Shown: positions 1-14,739, counted from the first letter of the stretch. The stretch: DNA of 64,000 nucleotides from Tillandsia leiboldiana (GCA_029204045.2 CM055076.1:22606743-22670742); one strand, 5' to 3'. Numbers and translations are program-made. The notes: generated by a model not told the origin, from the letters alone.

Positions 1-371
1 TGGCGGGCGGGACCCAATCCGGCAGAAAAATAATGTACTCTCGTTCATGGTGGGTAGCGACGATGAAGTCAGTGGGAAACCCACCGAATCTGGTGGCTAG
101 GTCTTCGGCGATGGAGTCCTGGGGGAAGTGGCTCAGCTGAGAGGGACCGATCACATCCGCCAGAACCGCGTTCCGGCATTGAATCTGTCGTCGACGGAAC
201 TCCTCCGAAAGCGGGATGAAGACCTTCTGGGTGTCAGGACGGAAGCCGCTATGCATGGTTGTTCGGCGCCGGCGCTGGGGACACGATCGAGAGCGATGAC
301 CGGAAATGAGGCAGAGCACGCAACGCACCGGCTCCCGGCAGTTGCGGACCAGATGATCCCGGGCTAAACAC
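1..371 (-). pseudogene. Zinc-knuckle / DUF4283-like gag-type fragment
   Basis: An open minus-strand frame runs from about 371 to the window edge without a stop. It starts in the second half of one CCHC knuckle (C-x4-H-x4-C), followed by a complete one (CVLCLISGHRSRSC). The following text includes AVLADVIGPSQLSHFPQDS and ATRFGGFPTDFIVATHHERE. This arrangement resembles the DUF4283/zinc-knuckle proteins of plant LINE- and gag-derived families. The frame hits a stop exactly where the 372-3783 repeat begins, so the N-terminal part, including the first two cysteines of knuckle 1, is cut off. The fragment is probably a transposon remnant rather than a host gene. The family assignment is from memory of motif style and is moderate. 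Confidence 0.5.
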
Positions 372-3300
372 CCTTATGTCCATTTCTTAAATTTAAAATT
401 TAACTATTTAAGTGAAATCTGGAATTGAATTTAGATTTATCTCACTTGCAATTTGAAGAACGCAATCAAAAGAGGATCAAACAAAACCACTCGCTCCGAT
501 GGATTTTGTGCAAGATCATAGGATGAAAATTGCTCTAATTTCCATCAGCCAAAATACACTAATTTTGTACACAATGTATTTTTGAGGCAAAGGCTGAATA
601 ATGGGTGGTTTCTCTCAATTTTAGCCTAAAATATAAGAGTAAAGTACTATGCTTTGAATTATTTTGTTACTTTCAACAAGTGATACATCCTACAAAATTT
701 CAATAGGATTGGAGAAGGATCATAATTTAAGAGACATTTGGAGCAGAATCTCCACCCAATTGTATACAAAATAGGATCTTCCCAAGACATTTCCTTTATG
801 CAAGGACTGGCAAAACTGTACAAGTCATAGTGCAAGCCACGAATTCTCCATAATAGGGATTCCAACAAGCCAATATTATTTAGCCTTATAGTTTGTAAGT
901 AATTTGAGACAACTTGATAAAGAGAGAATTGTGCGATTACTTATTCTGCAAATGCAACTTCACATCTGATATCAGGACCAATTCACAAACAAATGTACAG
1001 TAAAAAGATCTCAATGATCAAAGCCTATGTATCACGGACACTTTTATAAATCTCACGAATCCGTATCGGACACATACGTGTCTTTGTCGGACTTGTGTCT
1101 GATGTAGACAAACTTTGGATGCACGTTCAATGCGGATCCATGGCATATACAACTGAAAATTATATATATGCATTATGATGTTTCAAAATTTAACTATCGG
1201 AATGGCTACCGTCTTAGCAGCTGGTCGACACTTTTGTAGAGTGTCGAGACGAGTCGAAATCATTTTGGCACAAAATGGACGCCAAAAAATGATAGCGGAG
1301 CCATTAGTGATGATTTCCTGCTGGAGCAGGATAGGATGTACCCACCTAACCTCTAATTGGTTTTGCCTTATTCACATCACCTGAGACTTGTTCTTCTCCA
1401 CTTTACTTCTCCTTCTCTTCTTCTCTCCTCCTCTCATTTTCTTCTTCTCCCTGCGGGCTGGGAGCTGCAGCCAGCAGAAGCATTGAGCAACAGCAACAGC
1501 AGCAGCATCTCTTCTTCTTCCTCTTCTTCTTCTCCCTGCGGTCTGGGGAGCAACAATAACAGCAGCAGCTACAGCAACAGCAGCAGCAGCAGCCACCACA
1601 GCAGCAGCAGGCAGCAACAGCAGTGAGGTGGAAATCTAGCTGAATTGAAGCTTCTAATTGCTCAATTGGGTCTTGCTCGAGGTTTAGCTGCAGCAGGAGA
1701 GTTTGTGGATCATTTCTTATAGCTAAATTTTAGGTTAGTTTGGGCGGAATTGAAGTATTTTGAATTTGTGAGCTGAAATCGGAATTTCGTTGGGGTTTTT
1801 GGTTTTTTTTTTTTTTTTTTTTTTGAGAGAAAGGTAGAATGCTACCCGCTTCGTTGAATTTTTGTTAAATTTCTTCTTCTGATTCTTCTAGCCGAGCCAT
1901 TGGTCGATTATGCTGGATTTTCTTTCAATTCCTGTTGATTTGGAGCTACTCTCAGCTGGATTATGAGGTAGGTTGATCGAATTTTGAGTTATTTGAATTT
2001 TCGGAGTCGAATCTAATTTTTGTTAGATTTTTTTTAATTCCGATTTTTCAAGCAGTGCTGGTGCTGGATTTTTGGAGGTTTTAGTGATCTTTCCTGCTGG
2101 TTTAGAGTAGTGAGGAGGTGTCTCAGGAGTTTCGATTCGTTCCGTTGTTGGAATTGCGAATTGAGGTAGGTTTAATTGACCGAATAAAACAAAATCCCTC
2201 CTATGTCTATATATCTAGCATGATGGTTCGTAATGTTAATCATCCAGATTTAATTGAGGTTCTATTCATGTTATCATGCTTCTAGATATCAGCATTTGGT
2301 AGTAAAACAATGGAACTATGAATGTAAGTTCATCTAAATATAACACAATAATAGTAACCAGCATGTGAGTAGCAATTATGGTATTTAACATTGTTTCGTA
2401 TTCATATATCACCTACAATATGCATTTTTTATGTCAGGTGGATTGACAATCTTTCCTTATTATACCATGATTAGCATGTAGTGATCAGTTGACATAGTGT
2501 ACGATGATTTTACGTCCAGGCTATGGGGCGGTAACTTTTAGTATATTAATTGGTAGACTGACTAGCGATGTATGTGCCGTAGGTTGATACGGCGACTCCA
2601 GTTGCACTGTTTATGTCCTGCTTAGAGCATGTGGATAGTATTATCATGATATGGTTGATCATCTGTATTGACTACAGCCTACATTTGTCGTATTTAAGCT
2701 GGATAGAGATACATCATTTACTCAGTGGGATCGCGCCCCTCAAGTGCCGCTCAAGAGTTTGGCTTTAGCATGTTGATATTGCAACAGCCCTGGTGGGCGA
2801 CCTACATATTAACGGGCCACCTGCAAAAGTGGTGTCATGGCGGTAGGTAGGCGCAGGCTTGACCGGACCCTTGAGGCAGCCAGTGAGATTGGGTTATGAT
2901 TGTGAGCACCCGATAGTTAGTTGATACATATATATACATTCAACAATTTCCCCTCAAGCATCTGTAGTATAGAGGCATAGTAGTTATAGAATTTCATTAT
3001 ATCTTTTACTTATCCTGTTGTACAGTAAATTATCTTTACTTTATGCCTCTAGTAGATCTAGTGAGTAAATCATCGTCGTCGGTGACGGAACTCACCGAGG
3101 ACTACTTGTTTAGTAGTTCTCACGCCGTGTGTTGTTGCTCTTTTCTATTTTAGAGCTCTCTGTACTTGCTGCTGCTTCTTGCCGAGCTAAAGGGATCGCA
3201 GAGCTGACGGTGATAAAGAAGGACCACATAGTTGATGGTTTTTTGTTAGCATATTGTACATACTTGGGACTAGCTAGGCCAACGTTTATATATTTTTTTA

Positions 3301-3783
3301 TCAGTTTTGGGAGGAGTAGTTGTATTTTGGTTGTAATGTATGTACAGTATAACTACAGGTTTTAGTTGCTTATTTATTACCAACTTTGATATTTGTTAGC
3401 GGTAGATGTTTCTAGCAGATTTTGCAGGTTTTGACGCTTCGTATGCACGGGGCTCCCTATATGTACGGTGGATCTGTTGGCGAGATCGAATTTTCGCTAC
3501 GACCCGCGACGTGACATACAAATTTTTAATTTATTTTATAATGCATATATAATATAAGATGATAAATATTTTAATTTTTTGATGAATGTATATGTATATA
3601 TATTTTTGGACAATATAAATAAATTATATATAGTGAAGAATTTTTTTCTTAAAAATATGAATTATCAATGAAAATTTTACTAATTTTCATTTTTTACGAG
3701 AAATATAATAATATTTTACCAAAATTAATATTTTATATATAATAAATATATTATTATATTAATAATATTATATTTTATTAGCA
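372..3783. repeat. Large duplicated segment, copy 1 (partner 19380-22905)
   Basis: Nearly the whole stretch realigns with 19380-22905 in the same orientation, from the shared start (cttatgtccatttcttaaat) to a shared AT-rich end (ttatattttattagc). It holds a pyrimidine/CAG-rich block at 1380-1625 that gives low-complexity Ser/Gln reading frames; I do not consider these genes. The part ending near 3516 (CGTGACA) looks like the 3' end of a gypsy-type LTR, but AT-rich flank beyond it is duplicated too, so the unit is larger than an LTR. Copy 1 lacks the SINE seen in copy 2 and carries its own extra retroposon tail at 1795-1856. Confidence 0.8.
1795..1856 (-). mobile_element. 5'-truncated SINE/LINE tail with poly(T)
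   Basis: Copy 1 of the duplicated segment has about 65 bp here that copy 2 lacks (around 20806). It consists of a long T run followed by gagagaaaggtagaatgcta and cccgcttcgtt. In reverse complement this reads cgaagcgggtagcattctac then ctttctctc and poly(A), the tail found on the SINEs at 21916 and 40192 and on the LINE end at 47663. TTCGTTG flanks the insertion on both sides, although the right copy may belong partly to the element. Confidence 0.55.
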
Positions 3784-4654
3784 ATGTGTTAGGATTTGCG
3801 CATAAGTAAACGCAGCGGAAAAAAAAATCAAATAAATAAATATTTGAAAAACTTCAAATCCGATCTAAAAAACCACGCAAAATAGGATCCAGCATGTATT
3901 TAAGATTAAATGAAGAACGAAGATCTAATCTTCACCTTTGCGTGGGGAGATCTACACCGTAATTTGACGATCGTGGAATTTGGTTCTCTTGAAACCGCAC
4001 ACGCGTCCTACCTCTACGGGTATCCACACGAGGTTGTCGATCTGATCGAAATTCTCACCGGGGTGCTAGCTCCCTTGCAGAGAATCTCCTTTTTCAATCG
4101 TGGATATTGTAATGAACCGGACGACCCGCAGCCTCCGGTGATGATAATTCTCTGAGGACGGCTAGGAGGAAGGATGATGGGTGATTCGTGGGGGGAATTT
4201 GAGTCGAAAAAGGGGGATATTGAGGGGAGAAAGAGATTGAGAAAGAGATAGAGAAGGAGATAGAGTAGAGATAGATGAGAAGAGGAGAAACTTGGAAAGA
4301 AAGTACTGTATTTTCTTCGCTTTTTCTAGTACACTCTATTGCTGATATTTGTAAACTATCTCTAGCTATGGATCACAATTACACTAATTTGCTGGGCTAC
4401 ATCGTAATACTGTAAAAGTGCAAGTAGGCCTAGGCCTGCTCAAGGAGTCCTGTTGGTTGTAGTGTGCTTGGGCTCGGTTGGCTTCCTCCAGTGGAGGCTA
4501 TTGCGTTTTTTGCTCTCTCTGCTGGATTCTTCCCAATGATGGGACCTCTACCTACCCCTCTTCTTCTACTTTAGTTTCCCATGAGCTGGACCCCAGGGCT
4601 GCAGTTCCTCATCTCTGCCTGTCGAGTCTGCTACCTTCCTCCCTTCTTCCATGG

Positions 4655-4709
<55 letters not shown>

Positions 4710-6440
4710 CGCTGCTGCCTACAGGTAGGTCAAGGCGAGACGTGTCCTCCTTCTCTTCCTCCTGAAGAATCCCGCTGCTAGCTCTCTCTCCTCCGACCGT
4801 GGCTTTCCCCATCTCCTTTGCCGCTGCCTCCTCTCCCTTCCACCCCCATCGAACGCCGGACCAGGCTAAGCTCCTCCATATTCCGCCTTTATGTACTAAG
4901 TTTATATGTATCTTGCTTACTCTAAGCTCCCCTCTTTATTTCCAGTGGTTACAACTCCCCCTGCTTGAGACGACCCTTGTCCTCAAGGATCGAAGGCGGG
5001 AAATTGTCGCTTCAGGAACCAGTACTCTTCCCATGTAGCCTGATCCTCGGGAAGGTTACTCCATTTGATAAGAACCTCTGTTGTGGCTTTTTCCCCCCTC
5101 TTGGCCAGCCGGCATTCCAGAATTCTATCCGGTTCAGCTAGAATCTGGCGCCCGAATCCGGAAGTCCATGTGGGCTGGGCTGGGCCTATTTAAACCCCTC
5201 ATCTCTCTCTTTTTCTGCTCTTTTCGAGTTTTAGAGAGAGATTGAGAGGGAGAGATCTTTAGGAAACTTGTTCCTCTTGATATTTTTGATCTTGTAGTCG
5301 ATCCCTTGGATTTTTGGAGGCTCCGCAGCGGCGATCTTGGTTTTGCAGTGCGCCCCGACGTTTCCCTTTTTCGGCCTGTTTCCGTAGCAGTTCAGTCGGA
5401 AATTTCTTGTGCGCAAACCAGGAGGAATTTTTGGGCGATTTCTACGATAGTGTGTTCCTAAGAGGTAAGCCATCGATTTCCGTGTTGATCACTTTGCCTT
5501 ATTTTGGGTTTTTGGCACGGTTCTCGAGGTATATTTTGACCCTTTGTACCGCTGTGAGGATTTGGACAGCGGAGGAGTATTGTTGTGATTTCTCGGTCTA
5601 CGGGCATCGGAATGAGACGTATGAGGACTCGATCGACATCTACGCTTCGTGAGGAACGCACCCGTAATTTTATCGGAATTTTTGGAGGACTCTTCGAAGG
5701 TAATAATTAAGCTTCTTTGGGATTGAGTTTCAACAGGCTTGTGTTTGTGAAGGTTTTGGCATACGGCGATGTTCTAATTGTTTCTTGACCTACAGGTATC
5801 GGATTTGGACGTGATAGTACTCGTTTCGATTGTCTCGCCGCGAGGATCGCAATGGTTATTTTTTTGGAATTTTCCGAGTTTATCTCGCAGGTGAAAATTA
5901 TCCATTTTCGGGGCTGGTTGTATGGACAGCGGCTTATTGTGCATTTCTTGGATTAATTGTACGCCGTTTGGGTTATCTTTGCCGTGTTTGCGGCGTGCCA
6001 TGTTTACCTGGTGTATGGGTGCATGTGGATCCGTGCTTCGCGATCGAGGTGGGTGGTTGCTGCATCCCTCTATTTCTGACATACTCACTAGGAATATTAG
6101 AGAGATCCTGTTATTGGACTTATTGATTCCTGACATACTCACGGGTGCATACAAAAGAAGTCTTCTTTTTGGTTTATAAAAGACGAGAGAAAGTTGAGAG
6201 AGATTTACGAAGAGAGCTCGAGTTGAAGCTACTCTGTGTAGAATATGAGTCAGGTGTAATTCTTTTCTTGATTAATTAATCTTATTTCATCCGTATTTTT
6301 ATTTTTTATTTTTTTCTCCTTTTTTGTGGTAATGTCGATTTCAATTATTATTGAGGAGACGGATTTATGGTAAAAATCTAATTTGATATTTTTATTGCGT
6401 AATCCCAATAATTGATACCGAGTACTAGATTCCCAACAAA
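3784..6440. other. Repeat-derived region, no supported gene
   Basis: No coding feature is convincing here. The start (tgtgttaggatttgcgcata) looks like an LTR terminus. Near 5187 there is a TATA-like TATTTAAA followed by a CT-rich leader. Short direct repeats (tgacatactcac at about 6077 and 6129) occur near the end. 4451 begins TGTTGG and 6438 ends CCAACA, which would suit an LTR of about 2 kb, but the flanking 5 bp do not match, so that call is not secure. Confidence 0.3.
4662..4707. repeat. (CT)n microsatellite
   Basis: About 23 uninterrupted CT dinucleotides. They create spurious Ser-Leu and Arg-Glu reading frames on the two strands. Confidence 0.95.
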
Positions 6441-6837
6441 AAGTTCAGAACATTAAATGTCAACTTAAAAGTTTGAAGGACGGAGTGGAAAATTGATCAC
6501 ATGTTTACAAACTACTATGCATTTTATTTTTTTTGTTTTTAATTGAAGTAAAACACTTTCTTCAGCAAAAAAAAATAATTAGAGTCATAAAATTTGACAA
6601 ACTCTCTAATTAATTTAATAAAATTTTCAGTTCAATTGAATGAAACAACACAAATAAAAGATAAATGGAAATTATGGAAGCGTCAGGAAAAAAAAAGAAA
6701 TAAACAAAAAAAAAAAAGAGAAAGAAGGAGAAGGACTCAAATTTTTGCCTTGTTGTGCATCAGCCGTTCACTCCTTCTAAGTCAAGGCATTTAAGTTGAA
6801 GTCTCCTCCATTATCTTCAATAGAAGATGAGAATTAC

Positions 6838-7019
6838 ATTTTTGGGTCTAAGCCCAGCTTTTTCCATGAGCCTTTAATTAGAATCCTTTTAGTGAAGGTC
6901 AACTGACAAGTCTTGCAAGTTAAACTGTTACATCACAGATCATATACTACATAATGTCGCTCTTTCCTCCTTAATTTAAGCATTAGGACAAATTATTGTT
7001 ACCGGTGTGCTTCCATTCC
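6838..7019 (+). promoter_or_regulatory. Upstream region of the LRK10L ectodomain exon
   Basis: The stretch at 6840-6925 is recognisably similar to 9560-9645, with shared blocks such as cccag-tttttcca, gtcaactg and caagtcttgc. The second copy stands in front of a decayed paralogous ectodomain exon, split from it by a retrotransposon. Conservation at both paralogues suggests a shared promoter or 5' leader. No clear TATA box was identified. Confidence 0.45.
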
Positions 7020-10000
7020 ATGTCTACTCCATTCTACTTCCTCCTCTTCCTCTTCCTCTTCTTCAATTCTCATGCTCATGCCAATCATTCTCCTCCATGC
7101 CCTACAACCCAATTCTCATGTGGAGGTTTCACTTGGACTATTGAGTATCCTTTCTTCACAAACACCACCACTTCAGATCCGCAGTGTCAAAACCTCCACC
7201 TCATCCAGTGTTTGTATCAGACACCATTGGTCCAATTCAATGGCACAGGATTCCTCTATATTATTAGAAATATTTCATATTTTGATAGGACAATTCTAGT
7301 CGACGATCCCAACCTTTACTCTAGCACTTGGAATTTTAACTGTACTTTCCTCTACAGTTTCAAAAATCCTAGCCATATTAATAATCTTAGCCAACTTACT
7401 TCACATATAAATGCCACCCTCTCTTCATTCAGCTGCAGTAGGCTAGAGAATGGCTATTACCAGAACACTTTTGGCAATTTCCTCGGTCCTCTTTCTTGTA
7501 AGAATTACACCCTCTTCATTTACCAAATGCCAGAAGATCAACACCAGCAGAGTCATCTTCCTGCATATTGTTGGCACACTTTGGATCGTTGGTTTAACTG
7601 GAAGTTGTCATTTGGTGGAGATCACAAAGATAAGAACAACGGTGATGGCATCTCCGTACTATCGGGCGGTTTCTCTCGCAACTGGGATCTTCTCCCAGAT
7701 TGCTTCAGTTGCCATGTTAGTGCTGATAACAGCTGTACTACGAGTGCAGGTGGTCGCGATCCAACTCCCTCGTGCGGATGCACCAAGCAATGCCATGTAA
7801 AAGGTTCTCTTATGTCTCTCATTTATTTATGCACTTTCGATTGATCTTCTAAGCTTTTCTATCACCTTTTAAAAAGTTAATTGCTTGGTGTGAATCAAAT
7901 AGCTCCCGAATTATGCATGTTGGGAACTTCATGCGAATGTAACCTTTTTCTGAAGGTGGTCAATTAGTATCATGTTCTATGCATAATTTAATGGGTTTTG
8001 TTGTATGCGGTTGCAGGGAGGAAGAAGTTGGAAAAATGGATTGTAATAGGTAATTATTTCTCAAACTCTACTCTTATATATGATATGTTTTCTTTTCTAG
8101 AATTGATATGATCATCCTGTTATACTCAGTAATATTCACAGAAAAAAAAAAAAATATTAATTTTGTATTTAAAACTGAACTTGATTATTCCCAAAATTAA
8201 GAAAAATAGAATTTGGATGACTAGATTTGAATAGTGGAATTAAGAATAATACAATTTTAAAATAAAAATATTTTATCAAATTAATGACCATCAAAATACT
8301 AATAAAATCATAATTTGGTAAGTTAATTAATTAATTACCAATATTGTATAAGATAATAGAGAATCACATTAATTAGTTAATTAACTAAAAACTAGTTAAT
8401 TATTGATTAATTAATTACTAATTAGCTAGTTAATTATGATTAAACAAATTAATTTCCCAACTAGTTAATCAAATATTTATCAAATTAATAAGTTAAGTGA
8501 TTAATTAGTTATCTAATTAATAAAGAAATTATTATACGATACATTAATTAATAGTATTTCGTAATATTTTACAGCTTAAATAATAATTTTAGTTGGGGAA
8601 TAAGAAAAGGTTACAGCTTAAATAAATAATAATTTTAGTTGGGGAATAAGAAAAGGAAACCATAAAAGGGAATATGAATAAGAGGACAAAAATTACTTGG
8701 GTTCAAGTGAGACTATGGGATCCGTCGCCACGTGGGCTTTATAGGTCTCATATCCGGAGACACCTTACTTAATTAGAATGCGTAGACTCTCTTCATAAAT
8801 TTTTTTTTCAAATCTGTTAATAAAAAAATATAATATATATTAAGAAAACTACAAGAAATAAATTAAAATATTATTTTTGATAAATTTTTAGTTTCACAAC
8901 TTAATTTCAAATTATTTTTCAAATTTTTAATTTTTAAATTAAAAATATTTTTAGATAAACCCACCAAAGGTATAGACAACCCCTAGTGGGCTGGTAGTAT
9001 TAAAAATAAAATATTTTATCTATAAAATATTAAAATTAAGAATTTGAAAATTAATTAACATTGAGTTCAGAAATTTTGTCTCGATACGTGGAATTTCACG
9101 CCTACGTGGCTACAGATCTTTCAGTTTCAAATAGGTAACTTGGAGTTCCATCCCCAAGTAATTTGGAGCTCTATTCAATACTTAGCTTAGCTTAAAAAAA
9201 TTTAATATATATTCAGAAAATTATAAAAAAAATTAAAATAAATTTTTAGCTTTAGAACTTAATTTCAAATTATTTTTCAAATTTTAAATTTTTAAATTAA
9301 AATCGTTTTTAGACAAGCAATATGGAAAGATATCTCTTTTTATAGTATTAATTTTGTAGACTTAATAATGTCTGTATAATAGGTTTTCAATCAAAACTTA
9401 ATGATTTTTCACGCATGAGCTATTTAGATATTATTATAATTTATATTTCAAATTATCATCAAATATTGAGTGTGTTGCATGAGTAGTACTGATAATGCGG
9501 TTCAAGCAATAATAATTTCTTATCTGGTCTAGTAGTAGTAGAACATGATTTTAGTAGGAAGGGTCAGACCCAGTTTTTTCCAGGCCCTTGGAATAACTCA
9601 GTCTAGGACAAAAGTCAACTGCCAAGTCTTGCTAGTAAAACATATACTCAAATATAAATAGGGTTTTCTCCAAAAAAATTAAAAAGAAAAAGAATTGGAT
9701 TTAATTTTAATTGCTACATCATAAATTAGGTTATTCGTAATAGGAATGGTTGTATCAATATGCTTTTGGAAGATTTTTGCAGTGTTGAATTATGTATGTA
9801 AAGTCATATTTCGAGTCGATATCATGCACGGTGAAAACGTCAAAAATTTGAGAATTTTAAATATTGGTTACCGGAACTTGAAGTTTGAGTACCGATATTA
9901 TAGAGTACCTTAGGAGTTACTCAGGAATTTCTCAAAACCCGAAGATTTTTTGTACTATGTACCGGAACTCAAATCTAGGTACCAGTACGCAATCTTGTTT

Positions 10001-13000
10001 TTGTACTGTATACCGGTACTCAAAGCTGAGTACCGGTACTTAACTCTGTAACAGGTTGAATATGTTGGATTTTACTCTAATTTGATATAATCTTATTCCT
10101 AGAGATTATGGATAGTCCAGGAACACTTTAATGAGGATTCTTAAGAGGAGATCGACAACTAGAAGTGAATCGAAAATTCGGATGAACGGTAGAGATCGTT
10201 TCCTATTAGAATTAGGTTTTTAGAGTTATACTAACTCTTGTGATTCATCTTTTTGATATAAGAGCTTTACTATGGATACCCTAATTGAGAGGAGCTCCTA
10301 AGAGAGAGTTTTTTGTAATCCAATTAATCTTACTCCTTATACTTTTGTGTCGTGGATTAATCGAATAACGCATTGAGGTGGCCTTGCCCATGGACGTAGG
10401 TCGACACATCATTGGTCGAACCACGTAAATCTTGTATTCTTGTGAAATCCTCTTGTTCGTTTTATTACTTTGTTATCCTCGTGCTTGTTTTCTACGATCG
10501 TCCTCGTCTATTTTCATCTACGAAAGATCTTGGTTTTGCTGCGCTCGTATGTTGTGTGGGTTTGAGGTGTGCTCGGTAACCCCACAGCTGGTTCCCCTTC
10601 AATTGGCATTGGAGCGTTTGGTTCTTCGTAGTTCGTTGACGGTGAAACGATGGCGGGGAAAGTTACAGCGACGAAGTAAGAGATTTCTCGATTTGATGGA
10701 GCGAATTTTGCATTGTGGAACTGAAGATACAAGCAGTCTTGATTAAACAAGCTTGTGAGATTGCTCTGCAAGAAAAGGAGAAAAGGCCGAAAGGGATGAC
10801 GGAAAAGCAATTTGAAGAGAAATACAAGATGGCTTTGCCAAACCTATATTTGACACTAGAAGATTTGGTGCTATTCAATGTGGAGACCGAGACTATCGCA
10901 AAAAAAAATTGGGATTAATTGAGAAATCTCTATGAAGGAAAGTCATTGGTGAATAAAATTTTCTTAATGCGATAATTGTACAATCTAAAGATGAAGGACG
11001 GGGCACCAGTATAATAACATCTAAGTACATTCAACTCTATCGTGAGCATGCTCGCGGCCCTTGACGTGAGAATCGATGAAGAAGAAAAGGCAAGTATTTT
11101 ACTTTGCTCGATGCCAAAATCTAGGGATAATTTGATTATGAACTTGAGTCATATTGAAACCCTTAAGATGGAGTCAGTTGTTGCATCGTAACTTACCGAG
11201 GAGATGAGGTGAAAGTCTAGCCAAGGAAGCTCTTCGAGGAAGGCTATGATAGCACGGAAAAAACCTTTATAGAGGGAGCATGGTGATTGAGAAGGTCGAG
11301 ATCAAAGTCTAAGGGCAAAAAGAAAGTAAAGTGTTGGAATTGTGAAAAGTTGGGCCATATGAAGAAAGATTGTCGGGTTAAAAAAGTTAATGGTAAATCC
11401 GATCCAAGCAATTTTCAAAGTAATATAGCTGAAGCGGATACTAAGTCAGCTAGTTCAAAGGACGGAGATGCGTTAGTCGCATTGAATAGATCCGAGTTTA
11501 TTTATCATTGGATCTTGGATTCGGGGGCGTCATTCCACATGACTCCTTATAGGGAGTGGTTTTATACTTATAAGTCATGGGATGGTGGAGTTATTTACTT
11601 GGGTGACAACACTGCATGTCCAGTGATTGGCGTGGGAGATGTTTGATGGTGTTATTCGGACGGTTTCTAATGTTTGGCATGTTCCTGCACTTTGGAAATG
11701 TCTTCTATCACTTGAAATATTTTGCAAATAAGGGCTTAAGTTTGTGAGCGAGAAAGATCACTTGAAGGTATGTCAAGGATGGTTGGTGTTGATGAAATGA
11801 GAGCAAGTAGGTGGTCTTTATAGATTGGTGGGCGAGACTCAAGTGGAAGAAGTAGTTGTTGTAAGCGCAAAGGTAGAGTCTCCGATGGTGTGGCATCACC
11901 GTTTGGAGCACATAAGCGAGCACGGATTGTAGTTATTATCTAACCGTGAACTTCTTCCAGGTTACAAGTCCACGCCATTGAATTTTTGCGAAGATTGCAT
12001 CTATGGGAAGCAACGAAGGTTGTCATTTTCACTATCACATCAAAGAAGTTAGAAGCATCTCAAGTTGATTCATTCGGATACTTGGGAGTCGCCCGATACT
12101 TCGTTAGGCGGATGTTCTTAATTCGTTTCATTCATTGATGATTACTCTCGGAAGGCTTGGGTGCATATCCTAAAGTGAAAGTCTGACGTGTTTGAGACTT
12201 TTAAGTAGTTCAAAACTCTTGTGGAGAATAAAAAGGGTTTAAAAATTAAGTGCCTACGTTCTGATAACGGAGGGGAGTATTGTTCAAGAGAATTTGACGA
12301 GTTTTGTAATGAGCATGGAATTAAGCTGCACCTCACGGTACCCGGTACATCGCAACAAAACGGTGTAGCGGAGAGGTTAAATATAACACTTATGGAGAGA
12401 GCTCGGAGTATGTTGAGTATCTCAAAACTTGACAATAGATTTTGGGCAGAAGCCGTGGGCATAACTTGTTATTTGATTAATCGAGCACTGACAAAATCAC
12501 TTAGTTTGAAAATTCCTTAAGAAGTCTAGAGCGGCAAGCCCATTGACTACTCCTATCTTTGTGTCTTTGGATATGACACTTATGCGTAGATACCGAAGAA
12601 GATGTCAAAATTGGATAAGAACTCTCAGAGGTGCAAATTTTTAGGCTACGCGAAAAATGTTATGGGTATCAATTGTGGGACCCTACTACCCACAAGATAG
12701 TCATAAGTCATGACATTGTTTTCAATAAAGGGTCCTTTCAAGGCGCCAAGGAAAAGAAAGATGATGATACTATGGTTCCAATTGAGCTCTTTGAAGCACG
12801 CGATGAGGTGCAAGTTGAGCAAGCATAGTAGGACGATGAGGTGGTTGATGATGAACCGGACTTGGAGTCTATGCAATCATCCGAAGATACAAATTCACCG
12901 GTAGAGCCGTTAGTGAATTTTAGGCGTCCAAGGAGGGTCATTAGAGCTCCTGCGATGTATAATGACTATATCACTTCATTTATTCTTTCTGCTAATCATG

Positions 13001-14679
13001 TTTGTGCTTATGTTGCTTTGACGGAGGAAGATGAGCCGACTTCATATAAGGAGGCTTGTGAGTCAACTGATGTTGTGAAGTGGCAATGCGCGATGGAGGA
13101 GAAGATGGAGTTACTTCAGAAGAACATGACATGGGAACTTGTTGATTTGCCGAAGGAAAGTAACATGATTGGATGTCGGTAGGTGTTTAAGTTGAAGAAG
13201 GATGCAGATGGGAATGTGGAGAGGTTCAAGGCAAGATTGGTAGTGAAGAGGGATGCTCAGAAGACGGGAATCGATTTCGATGAGATCTTCTCACCGGTGG
13301 TTCGTCTTACCACTATTTGAGTTGTTTTAGCGATCGGTGGGTATGGATTTGGAGCTCGAGAAGATGGATGTAAAAATTGCTTTCTTGCATGGTGACCTAA
13401 ATGAGGAGATATATATGTCGCAACCAGAAGGCTTTATCGAAAAATGAATGGAGCATTTGGTTTGTCGGTTGAACAAAGCATTGTACGGCTTGAAACAGAC
13501 GCCAAGGTGCTAGTACAACTGATTTTATTCCTTCATTATGAGTTTGTATTTTGATAGGCTTGAACTGGATCATTGTGCATATTTCAGCATGTCGACGACA
13601 TGGTAGTTGCCAGAAATAGAAAGGGTCAGATATCTACCCTGAAGACTCAGTTAGCTAGTGAGTTCGATATGAAGGACATTAGAAACCATGAATCAAATAT
13701 TTAGGATGAAGGTACTACGAGAGAGAAAGAATAGAAAAGTTTGACTTTCATAAAAGGGCTATGTGGAGAAGGTTCTGCGGCACTTCTATATGCAGAATGT
13801 AAAGCCAATTTCTACCTTATTTCGTATTCATTTAAAATTGTCGCCCGGGAAATCACCGAGTACGGAAGCAGAAAAGGCCGACATAGCTCATGTACTATGT
13901 TCATCAGTAGTAAAGAACCTATGTTTGCCATAGTGTGCACGTGTAAGAACTATCCAAATTTGGATTTGAAATTAAGTTTTGAGGACAAAATTTCTTATAA
14001 GTAGTGACTGATGTGATAAGTATAGAATTCAAATTTGAATTTTTAGGCTGCGGCGGCAGCGGTGCCATGTCTACAGCCTGCCTAGGGCATCCTTGGGCTC
14101 ATGTTGAGCCCGAGCCCAGGAGGTGGCTAGGGATGATGAGTGCCGACCAGGAGAGGTCTAAGACGGCAGCTAGGTGTCGCAGGAAATGGTCACCGGCGGT
14201 TGGAGGCTGCGGCGGCGGTGCTGGGAGCCCGTGGCCAAAGCTAGGGCACACTCAAGCTCAGCTTGAGCCCGAGCCATGCCGATGGCGAGGGAAGGTTTGG
14301 GGGGCTCCGGTGGGGTGCCCACAGCCCCAAGAGGCCGACGGCAATGACCGAGGGTGGCGACGTCCACGGTCGCTCTGATTTCCAGGGTTGCGGCCAACTA
14401 GGGCATGTCCCCGGGCTCGGGGTAAGCCAAGCTATGGCGGCGGTCAAGGATGCGATAGCGGCGTCAGGGGCTTGCATAGAGGCGTCGGAGGTGAGCGGCG
14501 GTGGCAGGTTGTGGCGGTGCAGATCTTGGAGTTACGGCAAGATCTACCCCGCCGAGGGGCATCGAAGGACCTTGGCATCGCCGAGGTTGGTCGAGACGTC
14601 GACGCCAGAGGCCCAAGAGACGACTGCGGTGGCCAGGGGGTGCAACGGCCAGCATCTATTGCCTCGGGTTCATGATAAC

Positions 14680-14739
<60 letters not shown>

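Noticed and set aside
1357..1626. Ser-rich 89-aa frame (and the matching one at 20352-20615)
   Set aside because: It is made by CAG/CTT-type low complexity in the duplicated segment; both strands are equally open.
4451..6438. Possible 2-kb solo LTR (TGTTGG...CCAACA)
   Set aside because: The flanking 5 bp do not match and no second copy is in the window.
13741..14004. 87-aa plus-strand frame
   Set aside because: Another frame of the same DNA continues the copia reverse transcriptase, so this is a shadow that runs into the nested insertion.
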